A stretch of 9,085 bases of DNA from an uncultured Methanomassiliicoccales archaeon (GCA_938004075.1 CALKWP010000163.1:1-9085), one strand, 5' to 3'; positions 1 to 5,846 are shown, counted from the first letter of the stretch. Made by a program: numbers and translations. The notes: a model not told the origin generated them from the letters alone.

Positions 1-1
1 C

Positions 2-454
2 CATGATTTAGGCAACTATTACAGCTGGAACCCATATCCGGATATCTGCTCCCCAAATCACAGGGCCGGCACCGACTTTACTCCAGCCAGCGGCATTACA
101 GGACTAGAGGTGCGCGATCCGGGTAACGGCAACGCCGTTGTCGCCGTTAGCACGGCTGTACGCCAGTCGGCTACAGTGTTTCGTGTTACTTTAGCGACGG
201 CACCTGTTAGCCCCGCGCCACTGTTCTCATATCTACCTGGAGCGTCCCCTGATGTAAGTGGGGTGCTTGTTGATAATAGTCTGTTGGCTTTGCCGCTTGG
301 CTGGGCACCGGATATCCCCGCGTCCTCTGCAACCATCCTCAAGTATTGGGACGGCAGCGTTTGGCTAATCGGGTCGTTGAAATCATGGGACGGTGCCGAC
401 TGGGTTGCTGCACCACTAAAACGGTGGGACGGGGCAGCTTGGTTGTCTGTTTGA
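2..454 (+). CDS. Tail fibre / receptor-binding-like protein, C-terminal 150 residues (5' end outside window)
   Basis: The frame is open from the first bases of the window, so this is the C-terminal part of a longer gene; no start codon belongs here. The last ~40 residues contain three tandem copies of a WDGxxW unit, a pattern common at the C-terminus of phage tail fibres, tail spikes and minor tail proteins. The preceding ~100 residues are Ala/Pro/Val/Ser-rich and look like a beta-rich domain. The stretch around SYLPGASP and VLVDNSLLALPLG loosely recalls the C-terminal module of tail-associated SGNH/acetylesterase proteins, but I could not see catalytic residues. It is much richer in GC than the genes that follow (about 62% over bases 61-180 by hand count against about 32% over 481-540), suggesting separate ancestry of this host-recognition region. 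That the gene is structural is inferred from the repeats and its position; the exact role is unknown. Confidence 0.7.
   Translation, partial: HDLGNYYSWNPYPDICSPNHRAGTDFTPASGITGLEVRDPGNGNAVVAVSTAVRQSATVFRVTLATAPVSPAPLFSYLPGASPDVSGVLVDNSLLALPLGWAPDIPASSATILKYWDGSVWLIGSLKSWDGADWVAAPLKRWDGAAWLSV
338..451 (+). repeat. Three tandem WDGxxW protein repeats
   Basis: Three consecutive 12-13 residue units at the C-terminus of the tail gene: LKYWDGSVWLIGS, LKSWDGADWVAAP and LKRWDGAAWLSV. At DNA level each has a TGGGACGG core. The LKxWDGxxW pattern is typical of short beta-hairpin surface repeats. Here it probably forms the exposed tip of the fibre or mediates trimer or receptor contact (inference). Confidence 0.8.
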
Positions 455-485
455 TCTAAGCCTTTAGGCAAAAGGATTCAAATTT

Positions 486-821
486 ATGAGAAATTGTTGG
501 ACTGAAGCAATGGAGAATTTCTTGTTAAGGTCAGATATTGAACATATTCTGTTTCGTCATACAAGAAAGAATGAGGTAAGTTGGTCATCCCCGTTATGGG
601 TAAGAAAACTTATAGGGTGGGGAGTTATCGCCCCTTGCCTGATAGTGATTAATGTAGCTATTTTTAGTTTATCAGGAAGATGGCTTCACTGTATGTGGGA
701 GGAAGAAGGGAGGTTTTATGAGTATATACCTTTAACTAAATATGGTATACGAAAACTCCCCTCTTTTTCTTTTGAAGGTAGAGTGAAAGACACAGGTATG
801 TCTTTAAATAAGACACGTTAA
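486..821 (+). CDS. Small hypothetical membrane protein (111 aa)
   Basis: Not recognised as a known family. The start at 486 is preceded by AAAGGA at 471-476 with a 9-base spacer, a good ribosome binding site; a second ATG at 510 (MENFLLRS) has only a weak one. Residues about 42-64 (LIGWGVIAPCLIVINVAIFS) form one strongly hydrophobic helix, followed by a Trp/Cys/Glu-rich segment and a basic C-terminus. A single-pass membrane protein is the most that can be said; a lysis-related role (holin or spanin accessory) is possible after a tail gene but has no motif support. It is the last plus-strand gene and ends 7 bases before the terminator. Its low GC resembles the minus-strand genes rather than the tail gene just upstream. 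Confidence 0.55.
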   Translation: MRNCWTEAMENFLLRSDIEHILFRHTRKNEVSWSSPLWVRKLIGWGVIAPCLIVINVAIFSLSGRWLHCMWEEEGRFYEYIPLTKYGIRKLPSFSFEGRVKDTGMSLNKTR

Positions 822-827
822 TAAGTT

Positions 828-864
828 AAAACCCCGGCTCCTTAATTGGATGACCGGGGTTTTT
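828..864. terminator. Bidirectional rho-independent terminator between convergent modules
   Basis: AAAACCCCGG at 828-837 pairs perfectly with CCGGGGTTTT at 854-863. Inside, TCC 839-841 pairs with GGA 848-850 around a TTAATT loop. On the plus strand the stem runs into TTTTT (860-864); on the minus strand it also ends in four U. It lies 6 bases after the stop of the plus-strand gene (821) and just beyond the stop of the minus-strand HNH gene (867), so it can end transcription from both sides. Confidence 0.9.
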
Positions 865-866
865 AT

Positions 867-1274
867 TTAAATTCCGCAAGTCCTTTTTCTATTTGATTCT
901 GCAATAGCCTCTCTGTTATAAGGTAGGGACCTATCGTATGGCTTACAAAGTCCATTAGCCCAAGCATGGTTAGTATTGTACTTGTGAGTACACCATTCAA
1001 GGTTGGAAACATGATTGTTTTCCTTGTTACCATCCTTGTGATTGACACAAGGCAGATCGAAGGGGTTTGGAATAAAAAGTTCAGCGACGACCCGGTGAAT
1101 CCTGACTACTACCTGCCTACGGCCATCGAGAGTAAGGGTTACACGCTTATACCCATCTTTATCGTAACGCTGTTTAAGATAAAATCCTCCCTGCATTCTG
1201 CCTCTAGAATCGACCCTTTCAATTGAAAGGATTGACCCGTCTTCAAATATTTCATATTTGTTTAGATACCGCAT
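867..1274 (-). CDS. HNH homing endonuclease with NUMOD4-like N-terminus, next to nrdJ
   Basis: This 135-residue protein should nick or cut DNA at a specific site to promote its own spread. Residues about 6-45 (YEIFEDGSILSIER ... KDGYKRVTL) resemble the NUMOD4/I-HmuI-type N-terminal module. The HNH nuclease core is residues about 58-105, with HRVVAELF, VNHKDGNKENN, NLEWCT and N-x-x-HA giving the expected His/Asn/His layout. The start ATG lies inside the last codons of nrdJ (13-base overlap). The AAAGG of AAAGGGGG six bases upstream is a ribosome binding site embedded in the nrdJ Cys-tail codons, so translation is probably coupled. The C-terminus is short for the family, lacking an evident NUMOD1/HTH DNA-binding tail. 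It ends RTCGI, curiously like the nrdJ end GICGI. The protein is probably free-standing, since no group I splice pairing could be found for it. Confidence 0.85.
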   Translation of the reverse strand: MRYLNKYEIFEDGSILSIERVDSRGRMQGGFYLKQRYDKDGYKRVTLTLDGRRQVVVRIHRVVAELFIPNPFDLPCVNHKDGNKENNHVSNLEWCTHKYNTNHAWANGLCKPYDRSLPYNREAIAESNRKRTCGI

Positions 1275-2082
1275 ATGCCCCCTTTACACATATCATTTTC
1301 TTCATAAACAATACCTTTGTGCTTTACAGCCTCTTCGTAAGCTATTTCTGTAATGGGCTGACCTCCTCTTGAGGAGTCTGGATAGGCAGTGAAACCTCTA
1401 AGTCTTGGTGCGTATTCAGCAAGCACTCTAGCAAACTCCTCGACTCTATCCTCATTATTGTCTTTCGTACCCCAAGCCGGAAGGTTAATTGTAGAGGAAA
1501 TTGACATGTCGACAAAATCTTGGATGTCCGCTTGGAATCTAATTCTCTTTTCGTAATTATTAGAAAGTCCATATGCAGTTTCAATTTTATCTGGATTAAT
1601 CCCTTGTTCAATTAACACTTCTGCAGTAGCATCAACACAATACTCATATTTCCACTTGGTCCCATCAGTTAAATATCTTCGCTTATAAGCGACAGAAAAT
1701 ACAGGCTCAATCCCGGTGGAAGTTCCAGCAAGAATCCCGATAGTACCAGTCGGCGCAATTGCACGATATGCTTTAGGGTGAGAAAGGTAGAATCTGTCAC
1801 AATGCTCTTTAGCTGCTATTTCTGATTCTGATTCATATATCTTTAACCATTCCTTTAGCTCATCAGTCACTTCATATTGGCAGTTCCTTTTCAAGAGCCA
1901 TTCATGAATTCCCATAAGACCTAATCCCAATCTACGATTGCGTTCTCGCACTTGATAAACCTTTTCGTAAGGAAGGTCTGCCCGAATTGTACCACAGACA
2001 AGGAACTTGGAAGCTAAATTTACCACATCTTTAAATTCGTCAATAGAAGTAATGTTCCCAATATTGACTGAACCGAGGTTAC
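1262..2082 (-). CDS. nrdJ: Class II ribonucleotide reductase NrdJ, exon 2 (residues 268-540)
   Basis: This is the C-terminal half of the B12-dependent reductase. The first two bases (G2082, T2081) complete Cys268, whose first base is T2850 in exon 1; the frame then reads NLGSVNIGNI without break. Visible landmarks are PTGTIG at residues 378-383 followed by AGTSTGIEP, the phosphate-binding loop characteristic of class II enzymes. The extreme C-terminus is CKGGICGI, with Cys533 and Cys538 in the same C-x4-C spacing as the thioredoxin-linked tail pair of E. coli NrdA (CESGAC). The tail is therefore complete and 1262-1264 (TAA) is the genuine stop. It overlaps the start of the downstream HNH endonuclease by 13 bases. 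A longer reading frame from 2287 exists only because the intron is open in that phase; codons upstream of 2082 are intronic. Confidence 0.9.
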
Positions 2083-2744
2083 CTGTTGTCGGTTCTAGCA
2101 ACATAGACAAAATCATCATCCGTTCTGGATGCCTCCTTTTGCAAAGATTCAGGCAACTTATATTGGTAAGAATCAACGATAAATGGGGAAATGTTCTCGA
2201 ACCATCTATCTCTTGATTGTTTAGCAAGATTGAGTTGGTATGTTGAGCCGTTCCTATTAACGTTCCACACCACACCAAGTTTCTCAATAAAAGCTTTCCT
2301 CAAGGCTTCTTGCTCAATCTGTGAATACGCACAAGTAGAGATACGTACAATCATACTTCCTTTGTTGTTGTAGCAGGTTGAACCATCATCCATAAACAAG
2401 ATAGCTGCCGCTTCCCAATCAAGCATGGTAAGCTGGTGCTTATCAACAATCCTTCGATTATTGATGTACTGTCTATCTCTAATTCTGCTAAACAAAGGGT
2501 GAGATGAGGTTCTCAGATCAAGAACTGTTTTTCCATTATCACGTCTTGTGTATTCATCAATTCTTACATTACAATCCTGTAAACCAATAAATTTATTGGC
2601 GATCATCTCCAGATAATCTTTGTGCTCAGGACTTCTGGAAATAGAATAATGGGCATTCTTATTGTTGGTAGAACGGCCCACATAACCATCACCAGTTACG
2701 CTCCAAGAAACAAACTTGGAAAGTTGCATCATATTAATCTTCAT
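2079..2744 (-). CDS. LAGLIDADG homing endonuclease encoded in the nrdJ intron (221 aa)
   Basis: This is a predicted double-motif LAGLIDADG endonuclease that would cut intronless nrdJ alleles near the insertion point and drive intron homing. Helix 1 is residues about 9-20 (SKFVSWSVTGDG, acidic Asp19); helix 2 is about 111-121 (AAAILFMDDGS, Asp119/120). Both carry the Asp-Gly end that binds catalytic metal. The region between, with HYSISRSPEHKDYLEMI, and the end with Y-x-YKLP fit the LAGLIDADG_2-type fold. I chose ATG 2744 because AAAGGAG lies 11 bases upstream and helix 1 follows after a short leader. ATG 2786 (MSNTEAAYKG) has GGTGG upstream and is possible; ATG 2843 lies in the P1/P2 stems without a binding site. 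The stop TAA (2081-2079) is in exon 2, so the gene is readable only from unspliced RNA. Confidence 0.88.
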   Translation of the reverse strand: MKINMMQLSKFVSWSVTGDGYVGRSTNNKNAHYSISRSPEHKDYLEMIANKFIGLQDCNVRIDEYTRRDNGKTVLDLRTSSHPLFSRIRDRQYINNRRIVDKHQLTMLDWEAAAILFMDDGSTCYNNKGSMIVRISTCAYSQIEQEALRKAFIEKLGVVWNVNRNGSTYQLNLAKQSRDRWFENISPFIVDSYQYKLPESLQKEASRTDDDFVYVARTDNR

Positions 2745-2849
2745 AGTCGTTACGGCTCCTTTATAGGCTGCCTCGGTGTTACTCATTACAGCTTCCACCG
2801 ATATTAAGAGGTTTGCTTCACACATCCCTGTGTGAAGGTGCATTCATTT
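2083..2849 (-). mobile_element. Group I self-splicing intron in nrdJ (767 bases)
   Basis: The boundaries come from protein continuity: joining U2850 to G2082 restores VCNLGSVN, and the intron ends in G2083 as group I introns do. Structural support on the RNA strand: exon GUGU (2853-2850) pairs with GCAC (2841-2838), giving P1 with a U2850-G2841 wobble at the splice site. Directly next to it, CUUCACACA (2837-2829) and UGUGUGAAG (2824-2816) form a perfect 9-bp P2 capped by GGGA, a GNRA tetraloop. CGGUG and CACCG just downstream could be P4, UUAAU/AUUAA a short P3, and UUGUC/GACAA near the 3' end a P9. I could not settle P7. The endonuclease gene fills the P8-side insertion and runs to the 3' splice site. 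An intein is excluded because exon 1 hits a stop at the junction. Confidence 0.88.
2816..2837 (-). other. Intron P2 hairpin with GNRA tetraloop
   Basis: A nine-base-pair perfect stem (2837-2829 with 2824-2816) closed by the loop GGGA on the RNA strand. GNRA loops on P2 of group I introns commonly dock into P8 to stabilise the fold. It begins on the base after the P1 pairing strand, the expected spacing. Confidence 0.8.
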
Positions 2850-3651
2850 ACACGTCGCTGTCGTCTTCACTGGTTACTTCAGTGCATGCATTACGAAGTG
2901 TCTCATCCTGTTTATCCCCAAAGTTGAAAGAGAAGCCCGGCTCACCTGTCTCCATAGCCTGACGGCAGTTTTTCAAAAATACTTTGTTAATAGGGTTCTT
3001 CAACCACACATCATCATAATTGACAGAGATGTTAGTCATATCGAGAGGGGCGGGGAAGTTAAAGTCCTCATTCTTCTTCCTCTTAATGAACTCAGGCCAG
3101 TTCTTAGCAGTAAGAAAGCTTTCAATATCATCATGCTGCCAATTAAGGGAAGCGTAAATGGCAGAGCGACGTGGCCCCCCTTGCATGATGTAGCGCCCCG
3201 CTTCGTTAACCATACGCATTAATCCGATTGGACCAGATGCAACACCCCCTGTTTTACGGATTACTTTACCTTCACCGCGAAGGATTGAGTAATCCACACC
3301 AATACCACCACCTGTCATAAGGCAAGAGACAGCCCGATTCATCAAACTACCCCATTCCTCCCTAGTATCGTGTTCAGCCCGTAACAGATAGCAGTTGTTG
3401 TAGTAATGATTAGGGCGGCCTGCATAGTAAATATAACGCCCGCCGGGGAGAAAACGCATTGTCTTAATATATTCTGTAAGTTGCTTTCTTTCATCTAAAG
3501 ACATCAATGCATGAGCAGTCCCCCAGCGTGTCCCGCAAACATCTTCTACAATACGTTCTGCGCAGTTATCCCATGTGTCCGATGCCCCTTGCGCATACTT
3601 ATGGCGGAAGATGTTTTCCCCGAGTACGCTACGAAACCTTTTTTCAGACAT
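2850..3651 (-). CDS. nrdJ: Class II (adenosylcobalamin-dependent) ribonucleotide reductase NrdJ, exon 1 (residues 1-267)
   Basis: NrdJ converts ribonucleotides to deoxyribonucleotides using coenzyme B12 to make its thiyl radical; it needs no NrdB partner, and none is visible here. With exon 2 it is 540 residues, short for the class. The start ATG 3651 has GGAGG seven bases upstream; residues coded further upstream belong to the HNH relic. There is no N-terminal ATP-cone, so overall activity inhibition by dATP is unlikely. Key residues: Cys87 in NNCY (counterpart of E. coli NrdA Cys225), TGGGIGVDYS at 113-122, and the catalytic N-x-C-x-E at 254-258 (Asn254, thiyl Cys256, Glu258). The exon ends after TSEDDSDV plus one base of the Cys268 codon. 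Unspliced RNA reads UAA across the junction and would give an inactive 267-residue fragment. Class II is assigned on overall sequence and PTGTIG in exon 2. Confidence 0.92.
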
Positions 3652-3844
3652 TAATGTGCCTCCATGTTCTACTGTTCCAGATGTCCAGAACATTTGTTTT
3701 AGAAATATCACACGAATGTAATACAACATCGCCTTTTGATGCGTTGATTACTAATCTGTGAGCGTAATGTTGTTTCCCGTTCTTCCAAACAACCCCATCC
3801 CCAGAACTATTAATGGCTTTAGTCCATTCAATACACTCTGTCAA
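3644..3844 (-). pseudogene. Truncated HNH homing endonuclease relic upstream of nrdJ
   Basis: A 66-residue reading frame starting at TTG 3844, which overlaps the previous stop (TTGA) and has a very strong GGGAGGAAG eight bases upstream. CIEWTKA, G-x-G, AHRLV and VVLHSCD match the first half of a common phage HNH family (consensus C-x-EWTGA ... GYG ... AHR ... V-H-x-CDN-x-x-CVNPxHL). After HSCD at about residue 46 the match is lost in frame. Remnants of the missing half can be read in the other two frames (C-x-x-HL, then GTVEH), consistent with frameshifts and small deletions. The decayed tail overlaps the nrdJ ribosome binding site and start by 8 bases. A short peptide may still be made, and translation through it could couple to nrdJ. 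An intact small gene of new function is the alternative. Confidence 0.65.
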
Positions 3845-4035
3845 TTAAACTTCCTCCCATATTCATATTCCTCTCTACCATCTAAACTGTTGTGTGAATA
3901 GACAATATACCCATCTTCCTCATCAACTAATGGGGAACACCAGCATTCTTCAGAACATTCATGTTCTCTTATATCTTTTTCTGGTATTACATGGCAGATG
4001 TCTTCATATACTAAATTAATCCATTTATTACTCAT
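3841..4035 (-). CDS. Small conserved phage protein, Cys/His-rich (64 aa)
   Basis: The start ATG 4035 overlaps the stop of the preceding gene (ATGAGTAA); the open frame extends to an ATG at 4083, but that would put 16 residues inside the neighbour and lacks a better binding site. The protein has the layout W-x-x-V ... HVIPEKDIREHECSEECWC-x-P ... VYSHNSLDGRE. This pattern (HVIP-x-x-D-x-x-EH, a C/CxC cluster, then H-N-S-x-DGRE) is one I recognise from small proteins in many tailed phages, where the function is unknown. The two His and three Cys could bind a metal (inference). Codons for its end carry the GGGAGGAAG ribosome binding site for the next reading frame. Confidence 0.75.
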   Translation of the reverse strand: MSNKWINLVYEDICHVIPEKDIREHECSEECWCSPLVDEEDGYIVYSHNSLDGREEYEYGRKFN

Positions 4036-4252
4036 CGTCTTCATACATCCTTTTCTCGTATTCATCATATTCATCCGGTTCATTAAAGAACACAGTAACG
4101 AAGAATACGACTAACGCAATAATAGAGAGAGGCCAGAATGCACTTGCAATAATAGCATCTGAAATGGAGAAGTCCATATCACGATAGGCAGCTAAGAAAG
4201 AAAGTAATGCACTAAAGAACATTGCCATTAATACGTATTCAAGAATTCCCAT
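4028..4252 (-). CDS. Small two-helix membrane protein (74 aa)
   Basis: Two hydrophobic helices are plain: residues about 6-23 (YVLMAMFFSALLSFLAAY) and about 34-56 (SAFWPLSIIALVVFFVTVFF). They are joined by a short polar loop (RDMDFSISD) and followed by a very acidic tail rich in Asp, Glu and Tyr. No family recognised. The size and two-helix hairpin would suit a holin or an inner-membrane accessory, but it sits in the nucleotide-metabolism module, not near lysis genes, so the role is open. The start ATG 4252 lies inside the last codons of the phosphoesterase gene (14-base overlap). Confidence 0.75.
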   Translation of the reverse strand: MGILEYVLMAMFFSALLSFLAAYRDMDFSISDAIIASAFWPLSIIALVVFFVTVFFNEPDEYDEYEKRMYEDDE

Positions 4253-5006
4253 ATTTCTTCTCCAAATAAACCATAGGAAGAAGATTCAAATCAAATTGCC
4301 CATCTTCTACATTATGAAGCATAAGACAGCCTCTCCAATGGTTGTTCTGTTGTGGGCCAAGATATTCCTCGTCATGCAGGTAGAAAGAGCCAGAAATAAT
4401 AGAGGTTAGGAGTTTTCCATCCGCCCTTCTACCTGTTGCAATTTGCAAACCTTGCTGGTGTCCTGCAATACAAGATTGGTGCTGCTTCGAGAGTTGAGCA
4501 TTAGCAGTTGAAGCAGGACGCCCTGCGACACCTGTTGGGAAGTAGTGACTAAAAGCGACGCCATTAATGATAACGACATCAAGAAAAGGAGAAACTTCCC
4601 AACCAAACTCTTCATACTGGAGATCGCTGATACTGATAACACCATCGAGCACAGCATCATTATTAATAGCACGGTTAATTCGTTCATCATGGTTCCCCAG
4701 TGTCATTATAAGCTCTGGCTTATAAACTTCTTTCTTATTCTTCTTCTGCCTCTTTTGCAAATCTTTTAGAGGCTTGAAGAGAATCTCTTGTGCTGCAATT
4801 ACAGCTTCAACATCTTTTGTATATCGTCGCCCTTCAAATGACTTCTTTCCTTTATCGTAGGAAGAGAGGGACTGCATGTCTGCAAAATCACCAATCTGAA
4901 CGATAACATCTGGCTGTTTATCAATTATAAATTTACCAATCCATTCTAGATGATCTGTAGGAACATCTGGCTTCACTTGTGTATCTGGAATTACCAATAT
5001 CTTCAT
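4239..5006 (-). CDS. Calcineurin-like metallophosphoesterase (255 aa)
   Basis: A two-metal phosphoesterase. The family motifs appear in order: PDTQ at residues 7-10 (D-x-Q in place of the usual D-x-H), GDFAD at 39-43, GNHDER at 104-109, SHYFP with His154, and AGHQQG at 181-186. Together these supply the usual metal ligands. Phage members of this group are frequent in replication modules; proposed roles include nucleic acid or nucleotide phosphate hydrolysis, but the substrate cannot be read from sequence. The D-x-Q first motif is shared by many phage relatives and may alter metal preference. The start ATG overlaps the thyX stop by 4 bases (ATGA), typical translational coupling. Length fits a full catalytic domain without extra modules. 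Confidence 0.88.
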   Translation of the reverse strand: MKILVIPDTQVKPDVPTDHLEWIGKFIIDKQPDVIVQIGDFADMQSLSSYDKGKKSFEGRRYTKDVEAVIAAQEILFKPLKDLQKRQKKNKKEVYKPELIMTLGNHDERINRAINNDAVLDGVISISDLQYEEFGWEVSPFLDVVIINGVAFSHYFPTGVAGRPASTANAQLSKQHQSCIAGHQQGLQIATGRRADGKLLTSIISGSFYLHDEEYLGPQQNNHWRGCLMLHNVEDGQFDLNLLPMVYLEKKYGNS

Positions 5007-5701
5007 TCCGCATACTCCAATAATGCCTCAGAAGATACAGGAAACAGTTTATTGATGATACCATAAATCTTCTCTGCCACTTCTCTAGTTTCTTTTTGAG
5101 AATGACTATCCATTCTAAGCTTACACATCTTCATAAAGGCGTATAAACTACCACTCCAAATCCATTCCGTCATAACATTCTGGGGAAGTGTCATGCGTGC
5201 CTGTTCTGAACACACACCTTCTTCAAGAAGAGCTTTATAGTTTGCTAAACTATCCATTACATTTAAATATAAGTCTCTCTCTAACCCTTCAGAAAGGCAT
5301 GCAGTTTCATCACTACTCCCTTGTTTCACATTACCAGCTTTCTTTCTCCACATATTAGGAAAATAGAACTCGGGCTCAGAGGTTACATAACGCCTACTCA
5401 CTTCATTCCAAGGGAGGTATTCATGTTTTACAAGCTGCCTTGCTATGAAAATCGGAGCCTTAACACGGAAGCTCAGGAAAGCGTGATTAAAAGGGCTTTT
5501 ATGTTTATTTCTAGCTAGAAAATGAATCAGTCCCTTATCTTTATCTGAAAGGTGTCCTCCACCTTCATAGTCAGCATAACCCTCTACAATTTCATATTCC
5601 CAATCACTCTCCTTAGCAAAGCTCACCCTCGCAGCATTGACAACTGTAAGGTCCGTTCCAAAAGAGTTTAATAGTTCTACATTAATATCAACTACTTTCA
5701 T
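5003..5701 (-). CDS. thyX: Flavin-dependent thymidylate synthase ThyX (232 aa)
   Basis: ThyX makes dTMP from dUMP with FAD, NADPH and methylene-tetrahydrofolate. Family landmarks: HKSPFNHAFLSFRVKAPIF at 67-85, then RQ at 88-89, the signature region at 92-105 (KHEYLPWNEVSRRY), EQARMTLPQ at 166-174 with Arg169 the likely dUMP-binding Arg, and a C-terminal LRMDSHSQKETREVA. Compared with the textbook signature RHRxxSxNExSxRY, the first Arg is Lys, the second Arg is Glu and the first Ser is Pro; His93, Asn99, Glu100, Ser102, Arg104 and Tyr105 are kept. Similar K-H versions occur in other phage ThyX proteins as I recall, so it is probably active. Start ATG 5701 overlaps the previous gene by 14 bases. 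Next to the phosphoesterase and nrdJ it forms a precursor-supply block. Confidence 0.93.
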   Translation of the reverse strand: MKVVDINVELLNSFGTDLTVVNAARVSFAKESDWEYEIVEGYADYEGGGHLSDKDKGLIHFLARNKHKSPFNHAFLSFRVKAPIFIARQLVKHEYLPWNEVSRRYVTSEPEFYFPNMWRKKAGNVKQGSSDETACLSEGLERDLYLNVMDSLANYKALLEEGVCSEQARMTLPQNVMTEWIWSGSLYAFMKMCKLRMDSHSQKETREVAEKIYGIINKLFPVSSEALLEYAE

Positions 5702-5846
5702 CTTCTACCTTCCACATTCGGATATAAGGGAGTTCATGTGTATAACCATGCCTTGCTAAACACTCATCCATAGTTTCTTCCTCATCATCCCAAATATCTG
5801 GGAATCCATACTTCCACCCACTAGGCGGGTCAATATAATATCTCAC
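5688..5846 (-). CDS. Small conserved phage protein with YIDPPSGWKYGFP N-terminus (52 aa)
   Basis: Starts at GTG 5846, directly after the stop of the preceding gene (TAAGTG), and ends TGA 5690-5688, overlapping thyX by 14 bases. The N-terminus RYYIDPPSGWKYGFPDIW is a signature I have seen in small proteins of many phages (Y-I-D-P-P-S-GW-x-YGFP); the function is unknown. The middle is acidic (DDEEETMDE) and the C-terminus ends with R-M-W, like relatives in which a short amphipathic helix follows. The matching N-terminal motif, exact junction with both neighbours and absence of any other frame filling this gap support a real gene despite the non-ATG start. Confidence 0.75.
   Translation of the reverse strand: MRYYIDPPSGWKYGFPDIWDDEEETMDECLARHGYTHELPYIRMWKVEDESS

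Noticed and set aside
58..471. Long antisense reading frame opposite the tail gene
   Set aside because: It mirrors the GC-rich tail gene, has no recognisable motif or binding site, and the tail frame has clear WDG repeats and is open to the window edge.
867..1280. A second group I intron in nrdJ containing the HNH gene, with CGI-stop as exon 3
   Set aside because: No junction was found that leaves a U at the 5' side and a G at the 3' side while keeping the C-x4-C tail in frame, and exon 2 already ends in a complete CKGGICGI tail.
2083..2287. An independent start of the C-terminal RNR protein at 2287
   Set aside because: The residues before NLGSVN do not resemble RNR and coincide with the endonuclease's C-terminal codons in another frame; the extension is intronic.
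2816..2837. The perfect 9-bp hairpin as a transcription terminator in the middle of nrdJ
   Set aside because: No U-run follows, the loop is GNRA, and it abuts the P1 pairing strand, so it is better explained as intron P2.
2079..2849. An intein rather than an intron in NrdJ
   Set aside because: Exon 1 meets a stop at the junction and the endonuclease frame is different from the flanking exon frames; no splicing-block motifs or terminal His-Asn are present.
4406..4690. Hydrophobic 94-residue frame within the phosphoesterase gene
   Set aside because: It lies entirely inside a gene whose catalytic motifs are intact; the Leu/Met/Ser-rich composition is the usual result of reading it out of frame.
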